From the NCBI RefSeq assembly GCF_040581485.1, contig NC_090134.1, positions 12,081,501 through 12,145,500 on the forward strand: a DNA stretch of 64,000 bases, read 5' to 3'. Position 1 is the first letter of the stretch. Each line of letters opens with the position of its first letter. The position numbers were made by a program, and so were the translations under genes. The stretch is from Linepithema humile (Eukaryota; Arthropoda; Insecta; Hymenoptera; Formicidae). The notes beneath the pieces are model-generated. The model did no database searches. It was not told the DNA's origin and was given only the letters and a program-made list of their open reading frames with translations. Shown here piece after piece: positions 41,685-52,733 of the stretch.

Positions 41685-42275
41685 ATTTATTTACATCAAT
41701 ATGATATCACAGATGTTTCGGCCTTGGCTTAGGCCTTTCTCAATGTGATTAAAACGGTTTTGTTACATTAAAATATGGAGCGTGAAATTAACATATCTTA
41801 TTAATACAGTTTTTTACTATAATCTAAAAAGTAATGTTCGCATTATCTATTCTCATTCGCAATTTCTCTCCGACGCATGTTGAAACGGTGATATATAAAC
41901 GCAATCCAGCGATCGATGCGGTATGAATTATATGTTACTTGTTCAAAAAAAAATCGTCAGTGAATGTAAAAGGAGTCCCAATAAGAATAAGAGTTTATTA
42001 AGAAAAATTGGATGGTTATTTTCTAGCCATGTGTCAATTCTCAATTTCAACTTAGTTGAGACTTTGTAAAAGAGTGTTAAAAACCTTAGTCAAGATATAA
42101 ACCAACTATAGTCAGAAACTATTACTTTTTAGATTATAGTAAAAAACTGTATTAATAAGATATTATGTTAATTTCACGCTCCATATTTTAATATAACAAA
42201 ACCGTTTTAATCACATTGAGAAAGGCCTAAGTCAAGGCCGAAACGTCTGTGATATCATATTGATGTAAATAAATG
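41685..42275. mobile_element. Foldback with inverted arms of about 150 bp
   Basis: TTTACATCAATATGATATCACAG at 41690 and its complement ending near 42267 start two arms that share GGCCTTGG-TTAGGCC, AAAACGGTTTTGTTA and ATATGGAGCGTGAAATTAACAT. The spacer (about 41836-42120) has no gene. Each arm contains a TTGAGAAAGGCC...GGCCGAAAC motif reminiscent of the hammerhead-like motifs of Penelope-type retroelements. Confidence 0.65.
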
Positions 42276-44136
42276 TAATTTTTAAGTATAATTAAAAAAA
42301 AATTGTTTTTATCATGAACAATTATTATAGATTGTGTTAATATGATATCGTTAATAGTCAGATTACTTTTATAAAATGTTAATTTGAAGTTCTTTTAGTT
42401 TAATTGAAGATATTTACATTCATTACTTAATTATCTTTATTTATTTATACTTATATTTAGAGAGAGAAATGCTATTCAGTTGGAGGAAAAAACGTTTAAT
42501 GAATCGGTTCAAATGTGATGGCAATCATAAAGTAGTACTTAACATTAGTGACGATAATAACAATGATATGACAATGAGCAGTAATAATGATAAAAGTTAT
42601 AGCAAAGGCAATTCAAATAGCTTGAATAATTCTTTGTCTACAAACTTCGATAGAATTCTTTTAGATAATGAAATCGAATTCAAACGCGAAATTCAAGAAT
42701 GGGCCATTAAATTTAGAATTCCTCGTAATGCTATTAATGCACTATTACCTATCTTAAATAAGCATACGGGTTGTAACTTCCAAAAGATAGCAGAAGTTTA
42801 TTACAAACGCCTAGAACGACAAATATTGTGCCTATAAGTGGAGGCAATTATTATCATTTTGGTTTAAAAAGAGCTCTTGAAGCATTATTGAAACATCGTA
42901 AAAACATTAGAAATGATGAAACTGTTTGTCTTTTAATTAATATTGATGGATTGCCATTGTCAAAAAATATTGAGGGTTCAGTCTTTTGGCCAATTTTATG
43001 CTCGGATAATGTTTCTAAACAAGTTTATATTGTCGGATGTTTTTGTGGAAAAGATAAGCCAACACATGCTGAAGAATTTTTGCGACCATTTGTTGATGAA
43101 GCTGTCGAATTAAATCGAAATGGATTTTTATATAATAACATACAAATTACAATTAATATCTCCACTTTAATTTGTGATGCTCCTGCTGCAGCTTATGTTT
43201 TATCAATTAAACAGCATACTGGTTACAATTGTTGTCGGAAATGCACTATTCGAGGGGAGTGGATTGAGTCAAAGGTTTGCTTTCCGGGAGGAACATTACA
43301 GAATGCTCTAAAAACTGACAACAAGTTTAAGAATGGAGAATACAAAGATTTTCAAAGTGGTATATCTATTGTATTTTAAATGAAATTCCCAATTTTGGAT
43401 TGGTAACAAATGTATCATTAGATTATATGCATTTAATTTGCTTGGGGGTGATGAAAAAATTATTGTGGCTTTGATTAAAAGGACCCAATAATGTGCGATT
43501 AGGCTCACGTACAATTGCGAAAATATCGGAAATACTAGAATTGTTTAAAAAAAGATGTCTAAATGATTTTGTTCAAAAATCACGAGGTCTCAAACATGCT
43601 CTGCAATGGAAAGCAACTGAATACAGACAATTTTTGCTGTATACCGGGCCAATCGTATTAAAAAATTATTTATCACAAAATATGTACGTTTATTTTCTTA
43701 CACTACATGTAGCTATTACGATTCTTGTCAATCCTACTCTGATTACACAATATACAGATTATGCACAGAGCTTATTAGAGCATTTTGTCACAACGTTTTC
43801 TATTATCTACAGCAAAGAATATGTCACTTATAACATACATAATATGTTACATATATGTGCCGATGTTAAGAAGTTCGGTCCGTTAGATATGTTTAGTGCA
43901 TTTCGCTTCGAAAATTATATGTCAACTATAAAGAGACATTTAAGAAAAAATAAAAAACCCCTTTAATAGTTAGTACGAAGATATGAAGAAAATCTAATAG
44001 TACACTGGAAAAAAAGTTTTGTTGTATTATAAGAAATTCTGGTTGATTCTACTAGTACGTTTGTTCAAAAATGGACGAAACAAATTTGTTGTTGGAATTA
44101 CCAGAAGATTCTGTTAAATTTCATCCTGTTTAAATC

Positions 44137-44290
44137 TATCAGAATTTCTTGTAAACCTTACTACATCGTGTTGTTAGATTTACAAAACTCTACCAGAATT
44201 TCTTGTAAACCTTACCACATTGTGTTGTTAGATTTACAAAACTCTACTAGAATTTCTTGTTAACTTTACTATATCGTTTTGTTAGGTTAA
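44137..44290. repeat. 54-bp tandem repeat, three copies
   Basis: Units starting AGAATTTCTTGTAAACCTTA at 44141, 44195 and 44249 (the last with changes) contain GTGTTGTTAGATTTACAAAAC. They lie inside the CACTG-ended element. Confidence 0.85.
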
Positions 44291-44382
44291 CACAACTTTG
44301 TAGTTAAAAAACAAGTTCGGATAGGTGTGGTTTTTGTAAAATACTAACAATATATTTTGGTTTAAAGTATACTCAGTGATGT

Positions 44383-44432
44383 GATGTTTCCTACCGGGCT
44401 CCCGGCTCCCGAGCCCAGTAGGAAACATTACA
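44383..44432. repeat. Near-perfect hairpin
   Basis: TGTTTCCTACCGGGCTCCCG pairs with the complement in CGAGCCCAGTAGGAAACA, giving a stem of about 22 bp with two mismatches and a tiny loop. Confidence 0.75.
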
Positions 44433-44500
44433 TTACTAATATACATATATTTCATTAAAAAAAAAAAACACCACGTGATCATAAAACTTTTCGGATGTAA

Positions 44501-44665
44501 GGCTGATGGCAGAGACCGAGACGTAAAAACTTATGTATGTCGTAGTCGTTTCCACACGTATCCAATAACCTTTCACGACTTACGTTTTTCTCTGCCTTAC
44601 CATACGTCCACGACAGACGTCTACGACAGACATAAGTGCTTACTTCTCGTTCTCTGCCATCGGCC
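44501..44665. mobile_element. Harbinger-type MITE with TAA duplication
   Basis: Inverted ends GGCTGATGGCAGAGA and the complement of GGCCGATGGCAGAGA bound a 165-bp element, flanked by TAA at 44498-44500 and 44666-44668. The inverted repeat extends about 45 bp (GTCGTAGTCG / CGTCTACGAC). TAA duplication fits PIF/Harbinger. Confidence 0.75.
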
Positions 44666-45480
44666 TAACTAATATTCCGTAATGGATTCCACGACGCGAC
44701 GTAAAACTTAAGCGAGCTCAGTTGAGACTGTTCCGACTACTTAACGCCATTGCTTCGCGAAAGATCTAATGCGCGCGATACACGCCGCGAGTAGCGAGGG
44801 TGCAGTAGCAGTGTAACAAATGAATGCGGCGAACAGTTGATCAACCGTTTAGTGAGTGATGACAAAACTGTTGCAGAGCGCTGCGATTTATGTAAATATA
44901 ACAAGAAGTTTTGTAGATCCAACAAGAAAACACTTATTCAAATCCTTATAGTAAAGTTAACCAAACGGTATTGATATAAGGTGTAAAATTTTGTGACGAT
45001 AACCAGAAATTCTGTTTCGTTTGACTAAAATACGGTCAACCAGAAGAATTTTGTTAATATAATAAAACCATTTTTCTCAGTGTAGGTTATGAGTCAACAA
45101 CAAGTAAACGATTTTTGCAAGGAAATAAATTTTCATTTAAGAATGTGCATTTTAATGGACCACTCTCTGATGAAATTAGAGTAAATATTCAATATAAACG
45201 ATGTTTTAACGATCTATATGCAATACATTGTAAAGATAAAAGAAATAATACTTGTATTTTAAATGATGGTACGGCTATAGTAATTTCTAATATTATCGAA
45301 AGCTATGATGATAATAGAATTTACGTAATTGGAGCAAAATTAATACCGATAGGAAACGTATATTCATCTCCAACAGCATCACGTATGCTTAATATTCGCA
45401 ATCGTTACAAAAGATGTAAACTTACATGTATATCCTATATCAAAAATAGCAGGAAAATTATGGCTGATGCTGTACGATAA

Positions 45481-45890
45481 AAAATTATTTATGTTTCCGC
45501 TATTACATACTACATAATGTAAAAATAATAATCTTGACGCGCATTTGCTTGCTTGTATGCGAGACTTTTGCAATATAAATATACAGGGTGATTCAAAACA
45601 ATGTACTGTCCTTGCAATGCCATATTCTTGAACAAATTTTAAGACAATTTTTCCTTTTGCAAAATGTTGAAAAACAAAAAATTTTTTTATATTTTAAAAA
45701 GTAAGTCTACAAAATGTACATTATTAATTTGCTACATACTTTTATTATAATTTTAAATTCAGTATGCATATATGCTATCTTTTATATTAATTTTGCATGT
45801 AATTTTATGATCTAGCATGTATATATGCTATCTCTTATATTAATTTTTCATGTAATTTTATGATCTAGCATCAATTTTATATCTATCCAA

Positions 45891-45893
<3 letters not shown>
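45481..45893. other. Repeat-derived gap after the CACTA-like gene
   Basis: It holds the transposon-end sequence TACAGGGTGATTCAAAACAA at about 45591 and two direct copies of a 56-bp motif (TATATGCTATCT-TTATATTAATTTT-CATGTAATTTTATGATCTAG; near 45770 and 45825). No gene. Confidence 0.5.

Positions 45894-45972
<79 letters not shown>
45894..45972. repeat. (CA)n microsatellite, about 79 bp
   Basis: An almost pure CA run. It replaces the left half of the hAT-type MITE whose right half follows. Confidence 0.97.
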
Positions 45973-45974
<2 letters not shown>

Positions 45975-46211
45975 TCTATTGAAATATTTCCATTTAATAA
46001 ATTTAAAAATAAAAAATTTATTTTTAATAAATTTTAATAAATTTTTTAAAATTTTAATAAATAGGGAGAAGAACCCACTCATAATCGGATAGTGCCGCTC
46101 CTAACACTCGGCGGCGCTGGCCCTAGCGGTTGCGGCGCGCGCGGTAAGGAGAGGAAAGGAGGCGTATACCACGGAAATCGGCTAAAATGTTCAGACTAAT
46201 TCCGAGCACTG
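45973..46211. mobile_element. Right half of a hAT-type MITE (second copy of 62370-63088)
   Basis: From AAATCTATTGAAATATTTCC to GAATTCC-like GACTAATTCCGAGCACTG it matches the right arm of the complete MITE at 62370-63088, including the CGGCGGCGCTGGCCCTAGCG block. It ends at 46211, followed by ATATATGG, probably its 8-bp duplication. The left arm is missing. Confidence 0.8.
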
Positions 46212-46219
46212 ATATATGG

Positions 46220-46838
46220 CAAAGAAAATTGTTCGATTAATATCCATAATTTATTGCATTTACGTGACAATGTAAAAAAATTTGGAATTCTACAGGAATT
46301 CAGCGCATATCCTTTTGAAAATTATATGCAAAAGATAAAAGGATATATTCGAAAATATGATAAACCATTAGAACAAATTATTAACCGCAAATGCGAAGAA
46401 GATATTATAAAATGTGATAACAAATTAAGTATAAATATCAAACCTCGACTAGAAAATCAACACAATAATGGACCTTTATTGGTTGATCAAGTTTGTGTAG
46501 ATTAGTGGGAAAAACTTATCTATCATAACTTCACTTTGCAAACAAAAGAACCAAATAATTGCTGTTGTTTAAGAGACGGTAGCATTATTATAATTAGAAA
46601 TTTTGTCTCCTATTACAATCATAATGATGCAATTAGAACAATAATTATTGGGCATAAATTTGAATCATTGCAAGAATTTTATACCGAACCATGTGAGTCG
46701 TCCCAATTAGGAATACATTTAGCAGAGCATATTATGGATCCACTGCAATCTTGGGATATTAATGAAATAGACTACAAATGTCTTAAATTAAACTTTAAAG
46801 ATAAATTTGTCATTTTTCCATTGTTACATAGTGTATAA
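46220..46838 (+). pseudogene. Second, C-terminal copy of the CACTA-like transposase
   Basis: LLHLRDNVKKFGILQEFSAY and PFENYMQKIKGYIRKYDKPL match MLHICADVKKFGPLDMFSAF and the following residues of the first copy. After a stop (46503) the tail continues with CCCLRDGSIIIIRNF and TIIIGHKFESLQEFYTEPCE and ends FVIFPLLHSV. Divergence from the first copy is clear, so it is an older paralogue or a separate insertion. The N-terminal two-thirds is absent. Confidence 0.6.
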
Positions 46839-46990
46839 ATTATTGTTTGATCGTGTTTATTTGGGCAAGTGATGTTTGGTTTCTCCTATCAGTCATTTAT
46901 TGCAACCTAATTATTTATTTCTTATTACTTTATTGAAGGAATTTACGCCGTCCCTAATCATTTACTAAAATAATATTTTTAATAAATTTA

Positions 46991-48569
46991 CAGTATCGGT
47001 CAAAATTATATCACCTTTTGATTTTTTTAGCATAACTTTCTTCAAAGTGCATCGAATGCGCTCAAAATTTTATACTAGACACTTGGTGGTAGGTATACTT
47101 TGTACATGAAATATAATAAGATTTGACAAAATACATCATCAGTTTTAAATTTTTATTAATTTTTCAAATATGCCGCCTTTGTGCTTCCTTTGTTTTTCAT
47201 ATGGCAATTGTTGCTTTTATTGTCATAATTTAGTTTTAGCAGTTAAATTTAGTATTTTAATTATGACAAAGACCCGTGGTGCACGAGATATCGATGAACG
47301 ACAGCAGAAAGCCATCATAGAAGGCCGCAAACAAGGACGAACGCATGAGCAACTCGCCTAGCAGTTTGGCATTTCCAAATCGGCGGTGACCAAATTTCTC
47401 AAACGTTGGAAGACCCAGGGAGGTTATATTAAGAAAAAGAAAACCGGACGACCGCGTTGCACTACTTCTATCATCGATCGCAACATCTTCCGCACAGCCC
47501 GTAGCAATCTACGTCTCACGGCTCCGGAAATTGCTAAAGAAATATTCGCTTTTGGAGAGTCTAATCCATCCGTACGGACCATACGTCGTCGCCTACAGTC
47601 CGGAGGACTGCATGGACGACGACCCGTGAAGAAACCATTTATTTCTGCAAAGAACCGGAAGGTGCGAATAGAATGGGCAAAAGCACATTTTAACTGGACA
47701 CCTCAGCAATGGTCTGACGTCGTCTGGAGTGAAGAAAGTAAGTTTATGTTATTTGGTAGTGATGGAATAACATGGATTCGCCGTCCTAAAGGCAAGCGCT
47801 TCGACCCCAAATACCAACTTCCCACAATAAAACATGGAGGCGGTTCAGTCATGGTGTGGGGTGCTTTCTCCGCAAAAGGAATGGGCCCTCTTCATAGAAT
47901 CGACGGCATCATGAATCGAAAAGTATACATAGACATCCTTGAGAATGTGATGCTTCCATATGCAAAGCGTTTCCTTGGTCGCGGTTTTATTTATCAGCAG
48001 GATAATAATCCGAAGCATCGTGCGACTGAAGTACAAGAGTGGTTCCGACGCCGTTGAGTAACTCTAATGGAGTGGCCAAGCCAATCACCTGACCTAAATA
48101 TTATCGAACCATTGTGGGAAGAGCTGCAGAGGCGTTTGGCCAACAAGCGAGCTACAAATACGGCCGAAAAATTTGCCCAACTTGAGAAAGAATGGAAGAA
48201 AATCCCTCAATCGACAATTAACACACTAATCGACTCCATGCCTAGACGTTGCCAAGCTGTAATCGATGCCAAAGGTTTTGCTACAAAATACTAGAGTAGT
48301 ACAATGTAAAATATGAATTTGTTGTTCATTTTGAACACATTTATACTTATTATGATGATTTAAAGTTTATTATTAAATTTCATAGATTTTGGAGATTTCA
48401 AATAAAATTAATTTTTCAGAAGTTGTTGTTTTCATTATTTGATGAAAACTTATTTGTTTAGTAAGCTGTACCTATCGTCAAAATATATTATGATTTGAAA
48501 GATATCCGTACACTTTAAAGCAAGTTATCCTAAAAAAATCAAAAGGTGATATAATTTTGACCGGTACTG
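46991..48569 (+). mobile_element. Tc1-type transposon, complete but dead
   Basis: Ends are CAGTATCGGTCAAAATTATA at 46991 and the complement of CAGTACCGGTCAAAATTATA ending at 48569; TA lies on both sides. The inverted repeat reaches at least 50 bp. The 1.58-kb size and gene are typical of Tc1. Confidence 0.9.
47263..48293 (+). pseudogene. Tc1 transposase with two stops and altered first catalytic residue
   Basis: Start MTKTRGARDIDERQQKAIIE and a paired-type helix-turn-helix (QFGISKSAVTKFLKRWKTQG), then a GRPR hinge (TGRPRCTT), second helix-turn-helix (SVRTIRRRLQSGGLHGRRP), and the catalytic core: VVWSEESKFMLFGSDG, where the usual Asp is Glu; FIYQQDNNPKH with Asp; and SPDLNIIEPLWEEL with the final Glu. 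Spacing of the last two is near 34 residues. In-frame stops lie at 47359-47361 (TAG) and 48055-48057 (TGA). It ends KGFATKY. Confidence 0.85.
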
Positions 48570-49318
48570 TACATATTTATGTTTCAAAATTGTATAAAGT
48601 ATTATCCACTTGATGCGTTGCCTATATATATTGCATATTGTCTTTCACCACTTCTTTAAATGCATTCATGTATGATCACATATACTCACCCATGTTAAAG
48701 TCTATGTCGTGCTGCATAATTTTTTTATTTATGTTAATGAAGGATGGTAGATACATGGACCATTGTTAATTTTGTCCACGAAGACGCTGTCGAAACTGTT
48801 CCTTCTGATTGGATAATTGCAAATAAATGTTATTGGCCACCCTTTTCTAAAGAAAAAATAATTGCAGCTATAAAAAATCATCAGGAACCCAATACTTGTT
48901 GGCCATCTCATGATGTTAGGGTTTTTCGAAATGGCACTTATAATATGCATTATAATTGATACTATATTTCAACTTATTAATTTAACCTAGTACGTGTTAT
49001 TAAATATTTATAAATCTACATGTTTGTCTGTTTATAATGAATATAATGAATAATATATACATTATATTATTATTTTTTAGATAATTATAAAAAGGCACTC
49101 CAAAAAGCGAGGAAGGCAGAAGAATTTTCTGATTTAAACTCCCAATCAGAGAATGATAATTTGACTTTGCCAAAAAGAAAAATGCAGAAAAAATATAAAA
49201 ATTCCGACGAAAATTCTGATGAAGAGAATATATTACCGAGTCCTCCACGTATTCAGAATGGTTTGTTATATTTGTATATATAAAAATATTAGTTACATTA
49301 AAATACACGAGTATAAAT

Positions 49319-50419
49319 CTAACAAGGGGAGGACGCGGACTTCGGGTCACCAATTTCAAAGAAATTTTTATATGGTATAGTACTCTATCAGAAGAGTACT
49401 TTAGTAAAAAGATAGGGCGCAACGCTCAGCCGTTTTCGAGAAAAATCGATTTGAAGTTTATGGCATCCCTTATATTTCGGTCCTGTTGGATCGATTGTCG
49501 AGATGGCGGCGTAGCTCGGGCACTTAGGCTCTGGGCTATCACGCTGTCGACCTGGGTTCGATCCCTGCCTATTATACTTTTTTTTTCATTTAATTTATTT
49601 ATTCTAGCGAATATTTATTCATTATATTATTATAATAAAATAAATTTATTTTAATTAACAATTTTTTTTTTTTTTTTAATTTGCACTTTCACTACTTCTA
49701 TCATATAAAAAATAAAGTAAAAAAAACATCTACAATTTAAATAATATTATAATTATTATTTAATACCAGAAATATTTTATTAATCATAATTTAATTTGGT
49801 ATGTAATTTTTCACTCAACTTCGTTGAGTTACTTATTGCTCCAACCATAATATTTGTATACCTAATGTTGTCACATCAGGTAACTGCTAACAGTTTTTAG
49901 CTCCCCTTCAGACTACTTCCCTTCTGTAACGTATATTCCTACACACCAAATTAAATTATGATTAATAAAATATTTCTGGTATTAAATAATAATTATAATA
50001 TTATTTAAATCGTAGACGTTTTTTTTACTTTATTTTTTATATGATAGTAGTGAAAGTGCAAATTAAAAAAAAACAAAATTGTTAATTAAAATAATTTTAT
50101 TTAATTATAATAATATAATAAATAAATATTCGCTAGAATAAATAAAATAAATAAAAAAAAAAAGTATAATAGGCAGGGATCGAACTCAAGTCGACAGCGT
50201 GATAACCTAGGACCTAAGTGCCCGAGCTACGCCGCCATCTCGACAACCGATCCAATAGGACCGGAATATAAGGGACGCCATAAACTTCAAATCGATTTTT
50301 CTCGAAAACGGCTAAGCGTTGCGCCCTATCCTTTTACTCAAGTACTCTTCTGATAGAGTACTATACCATATAAAAATTTCTTTGAAATCGGTGACCCGAA
50401 GTCCGCGTCCTCCCCTTGT
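49319..50419. mobile_element. 1.1-kb foldback with tRNA-like segments in both arms
   Basis: ACAAGGGGAGGACGCGGACT at 49324 and its complement ending near 50418 begin inverted arms of about 480 bp that match almost throughout, with a loop of about 140 bp (49804-49945). Each arm includes a tRNA-like block: the left has GTAGCTCGGG (box A-like, 49511) and GGTTCGATCC (box B, 49555-49564); the right has the same inverted and mutated (about 50171-50245). It lies in an intron of the DUF4806 gene. No protein frame. Confidence 0.75.
49503..49570 (+). repeat. tRNA-like segment (SINE-head or tRNA pseudogene)
   Basis: Internal pol III box A-like and box B sequences are spaced as in a tRNA, and GGCGG at the 5' side can pair with CTGCC at the 3' side. 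No clean anticodon stem can be drawn, so this is tRNA-derived rather than a tRNA gene. Confidence 0.5.
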
Positions 50420-50559
50420 AAGTTATTAATCATCTTTCATAATAATCTGAAAATATTATAATAGTTTTTTTTCATAATAATCTAAAAATCTAATTCATAC
50501 TAAAATCTAATTTATTTTTACTTTCATAATAATCTAAAAACGTTATAAAGAATGAAATA

Positions 50560-51250
50560 TATTTGTTCGCGAGCGAGAGAGACGCGAATGCAAAACGTAG
50601 GATTTGTGAGGAGTGCGATAGAGACACAACGAATTTGTAACAAATTTTAAACACTATTTATTTTTACACACACATATACACTGAATAAAAGTCTAATTAA
50701 TGAATACAAGATTTTAACACTCGAAACCTGTTTTAGAAGCGAAACACCTTATCAGCGATCGGATGGAGCGCGAGGAGTGCAAGCGGTTCGACTCAGTCGA
50801 AATTTGCGGAACTTGCGGAAGCGAACGTGTAAAGAACGCGGAGCGGTGCAACTTTTACTGCGGTGCAAAAAAGTGCGAAAAAGCGTTAGTAGGGTCGATG
50901 TTGGGCCCTTTATACTCGGAAAAACAGGGCTTATTTTCGCGAGTAACTAATCGTTTTGAGTGATTCAAAAAACGCTCAAGTTGACCCCCGCAAATTGTAG
51001 TTTATTGGTTACTCGTTTATAGTTGTTAAAACGAGTCGTTGTTGACTTGCGCGCAGGCGGAATTGGCCATCGCATTGGCTCACGGAAATTGTGACGCGTT
51101 AGTGCGCGCACGCGCGATTGCAATTCGTGGTTTGCCGTTGAGCAGCAGACGGTTAAATGTTTATTGATAAGCTCGTTGTTTCCCTTTTTTTGTCCAAGCG
51201 TTTATCGGAGGGCGTCATGCTTTAATGAGCATATAACTGTTTCTTCCGAT
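50560..51250. other. CpG-rich block in the DUF4806 intron
   Basis: A stretch with many CG dinucleotides in an AT-rich setting (for example GCGCGCACGCGCGATTGC near 51104). It includes ACTGAATAAAAGTC (50680) and a short frame MEREECKRFDSVEICGTCGS (50763-50963) without known motifs. It could be a solo LTR or the promoter of the next gene part; I could not find terminal repeats. Confidence 0.35.
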
Positions 51251-52483
51251 GATTGGGAGCGTTGGTTACATTGAATTTACGCGAGATGCATTTTGCGATC
51301 TCAAACAATATTTTTATTTTTGCAGCATTAAAGACAGTTACCAAAAACACTGAACCAGTGACTAAAACAATGGTGGAAAATAATACCATTACAATACCAT
51401 CAAAGATCACTCATTGTCAGAGTACATTTTTTACTAATATATTATTCAATAATATTTATTTTCTTTTGAATAGAAATGTTATTTTGTTCTACATATTTTC
51501 AGGTTCTGCTAACAATCCAAACGAAAGTTCCATTAATGCAAACAATAACGACATTATTGTTCTCAACGTTCCGTCTTGTTTAGAATGTACATGCTGTCCT
51601 GTGCATAAAGGAATTATTTTTAATGGTATGTATACTTGGTTAGCGATAAAATGTAAATTCAGTCGTAAAACTATATAAATATGCAAAATGCTTAAAAATC
51701 TTATAACTTTTTTTATCATTTTTAGATGCCTATTTAAAAAAATTCATAAGGCAGCAACAGTTACTGAAAACACGGATTTCTCAAATGTTTGAAGAATTGT
51801 ATACTCTAAGTGATTTAATAAAAAATATGCGAGAAGAAAGGGCACTTGTAAATAGAAATATCAATGAAAATGCATATATAACTATGCATACGATTTTTCA
51901 ATTTCCGTTGAAGACCGTCGAACAAGTGGAAGGTGAATTAGATGCCTACTTAAAAGACGCCGAGAATTTTAAATCAGTGGTAATGATTCATATGTATTTA
52001 TAATGAATATATACATATACGTATGGATATTATTGATATCTAAATACTGTTTGTTAATGTATATTGCAGGTAAATGAAATGAAGAAAATAGGCGGAAATA
52101 GTGTGTATTTCGTCAAGCGTGTCCTTCAGGTACATATTTCTAATGAGTTAGGTTCTCAATATAGCTGGCTCGGATTAAAGAAGAAAAGAGTCTTCAAAAA
52201 TTTCCGTTTCACCGATGCCATAATTAGTAAGTTCTTTTTATTAGTTTCTTATGTGTATTATTGAGATTGGGAGACTATTAGGATTGTATTTATTATAAAT
52301 GTAAATAATTTTTATTATTTTGTAGATTCTACCCAAGAGATAATGCAAGGTTCAAGTAAAAAAGATATTGAAGAAGCTATTAAAAAGTGGCTCCGACGAT
52401 GTAAAGAGAGGATGGCCAATGAAAATAAAAGACCAGCTGCCCTACAACTTGAAAATTTTGTTGATAATGAACAATCGGAATAA

Positions 52484-52733
52484 TACTATCAACTTATTCA
52501 ACAAGTTTCATATTCGTATTTATATATCGTTTTAGAGTTTCATGTTAAATAATATGTTTTTATATGTATACGTATATATTAAAAGTCATTTATGAAATAA
52601 ATAAATTTTAATGTATAAGTGGTACCAATGATTTTAATAAAATAAAGTTCCTAATAATTTAAAATAAATTGTATTTGTATAATAATATATAGTATAAATA
52701 AATATTTGTTATTTATTTATATATATTATTATA
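52484..52733. other. 3' flank of the DUF4806 gene
   Basis: AT-rich, with possible polyadenylation signals (GAAATAAATAAATT near 52595; AATAAAATAAAG near 52636). Nothing else is seen. Confidence 0.4.

Larger units (their letters stand above)
44003..45082. mobile_element. Non-autonomous TA-flanked element with CACTG ends
   Basis: Ends are CACTGGAAAAAAAGTTTTGT at 44003 and the complement of CACTGAGAAAAATGGTTTTA ending at 45082, flanked by TA on both sides. It interrupts the transposase gene, which is readable on either side. Inside are a 54-bp tandem repeat, a 50-bp hairpin and a nested Harbinger-type MITE. No transposase is present. Its last 300 bp repeat the CCAGAA-TTCTGTT motifs of the first 250 bp. 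Confidence 0.7.
42469..45480 (+). pseudogene. CACTA/TNP2-like transposase gene, broken
   Basis: Segments in order: an acidic/Asn-rich start (42469) ending in IQEWAIKFRIPRNAINALLP; a frameshift near 42780; the core from about 42835 with NYYHFGLKRALEALL, LLINIDGLPLSKN, SVFWPILCSDN, LICDAPAAAYVL and CCRKCTIRGEW; a frameshift near 43379; then KWKATEYRQFLLYTG in variant form (QWKATEYRQ) and MLHICADVKKFGPLDMFSAF to 43966. The tail resumes after a TE insertion (44003-45082) with GNKFSFKNVHFNGPLSDEIR to 45480. The DGLP/WPIL/DAPA/C-C layout parallels the Transposase_21 and DUF4218 regions of plant CACTA proteins, so I place it there. Copy B at 46220 repeats the tail. Confidence 0.6.
48744..52483 (+). 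pseudogene. DUF4806-type multi-exon gene, probably decayed
   Basis: Pieces in order: 48744 MVDTWTIVNFVHEDAVETVP...CYWPPF (an N-terminal module typical of DUF4806 proteins); about 49081-49258, NYKKALQKARKAEEFSD; about 51325-51416; about 51505-51620, with VPSCLECTCCPVHKGIIF; about 51726-51978, with MFEELYTLSDLIKNMREERA and FQFPLKTVEQVEGELDAYL; 52070-52227, with IGGNSVYFVKRVLQVHISNE and YSWLGLKKKRVFKNF; and 52325-52483, KDIEEAIKKWLRRCKERMA to the stop. The last three form the DUF4806 domain. Splice sites are good for the later exons, but no donor is visible after the first. The function of DUF4806 is not known to me; many copies in insects suggest a mobile-element link. Confidence 0.6.

Noticed and set aside
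49503..49570. A functional tRNA gene
   Set aside because: Box A/B and a partial acceptor stem are visible, but a proper anticodon arm cannot be drawn and the block is part of an inverted repeat arm.
50763..50963. Cysteine-containing short ORF (66 codons)
   Set aside because: No recognised domain, no splice context and no second copy; kept only as part of the CpG-rich block.
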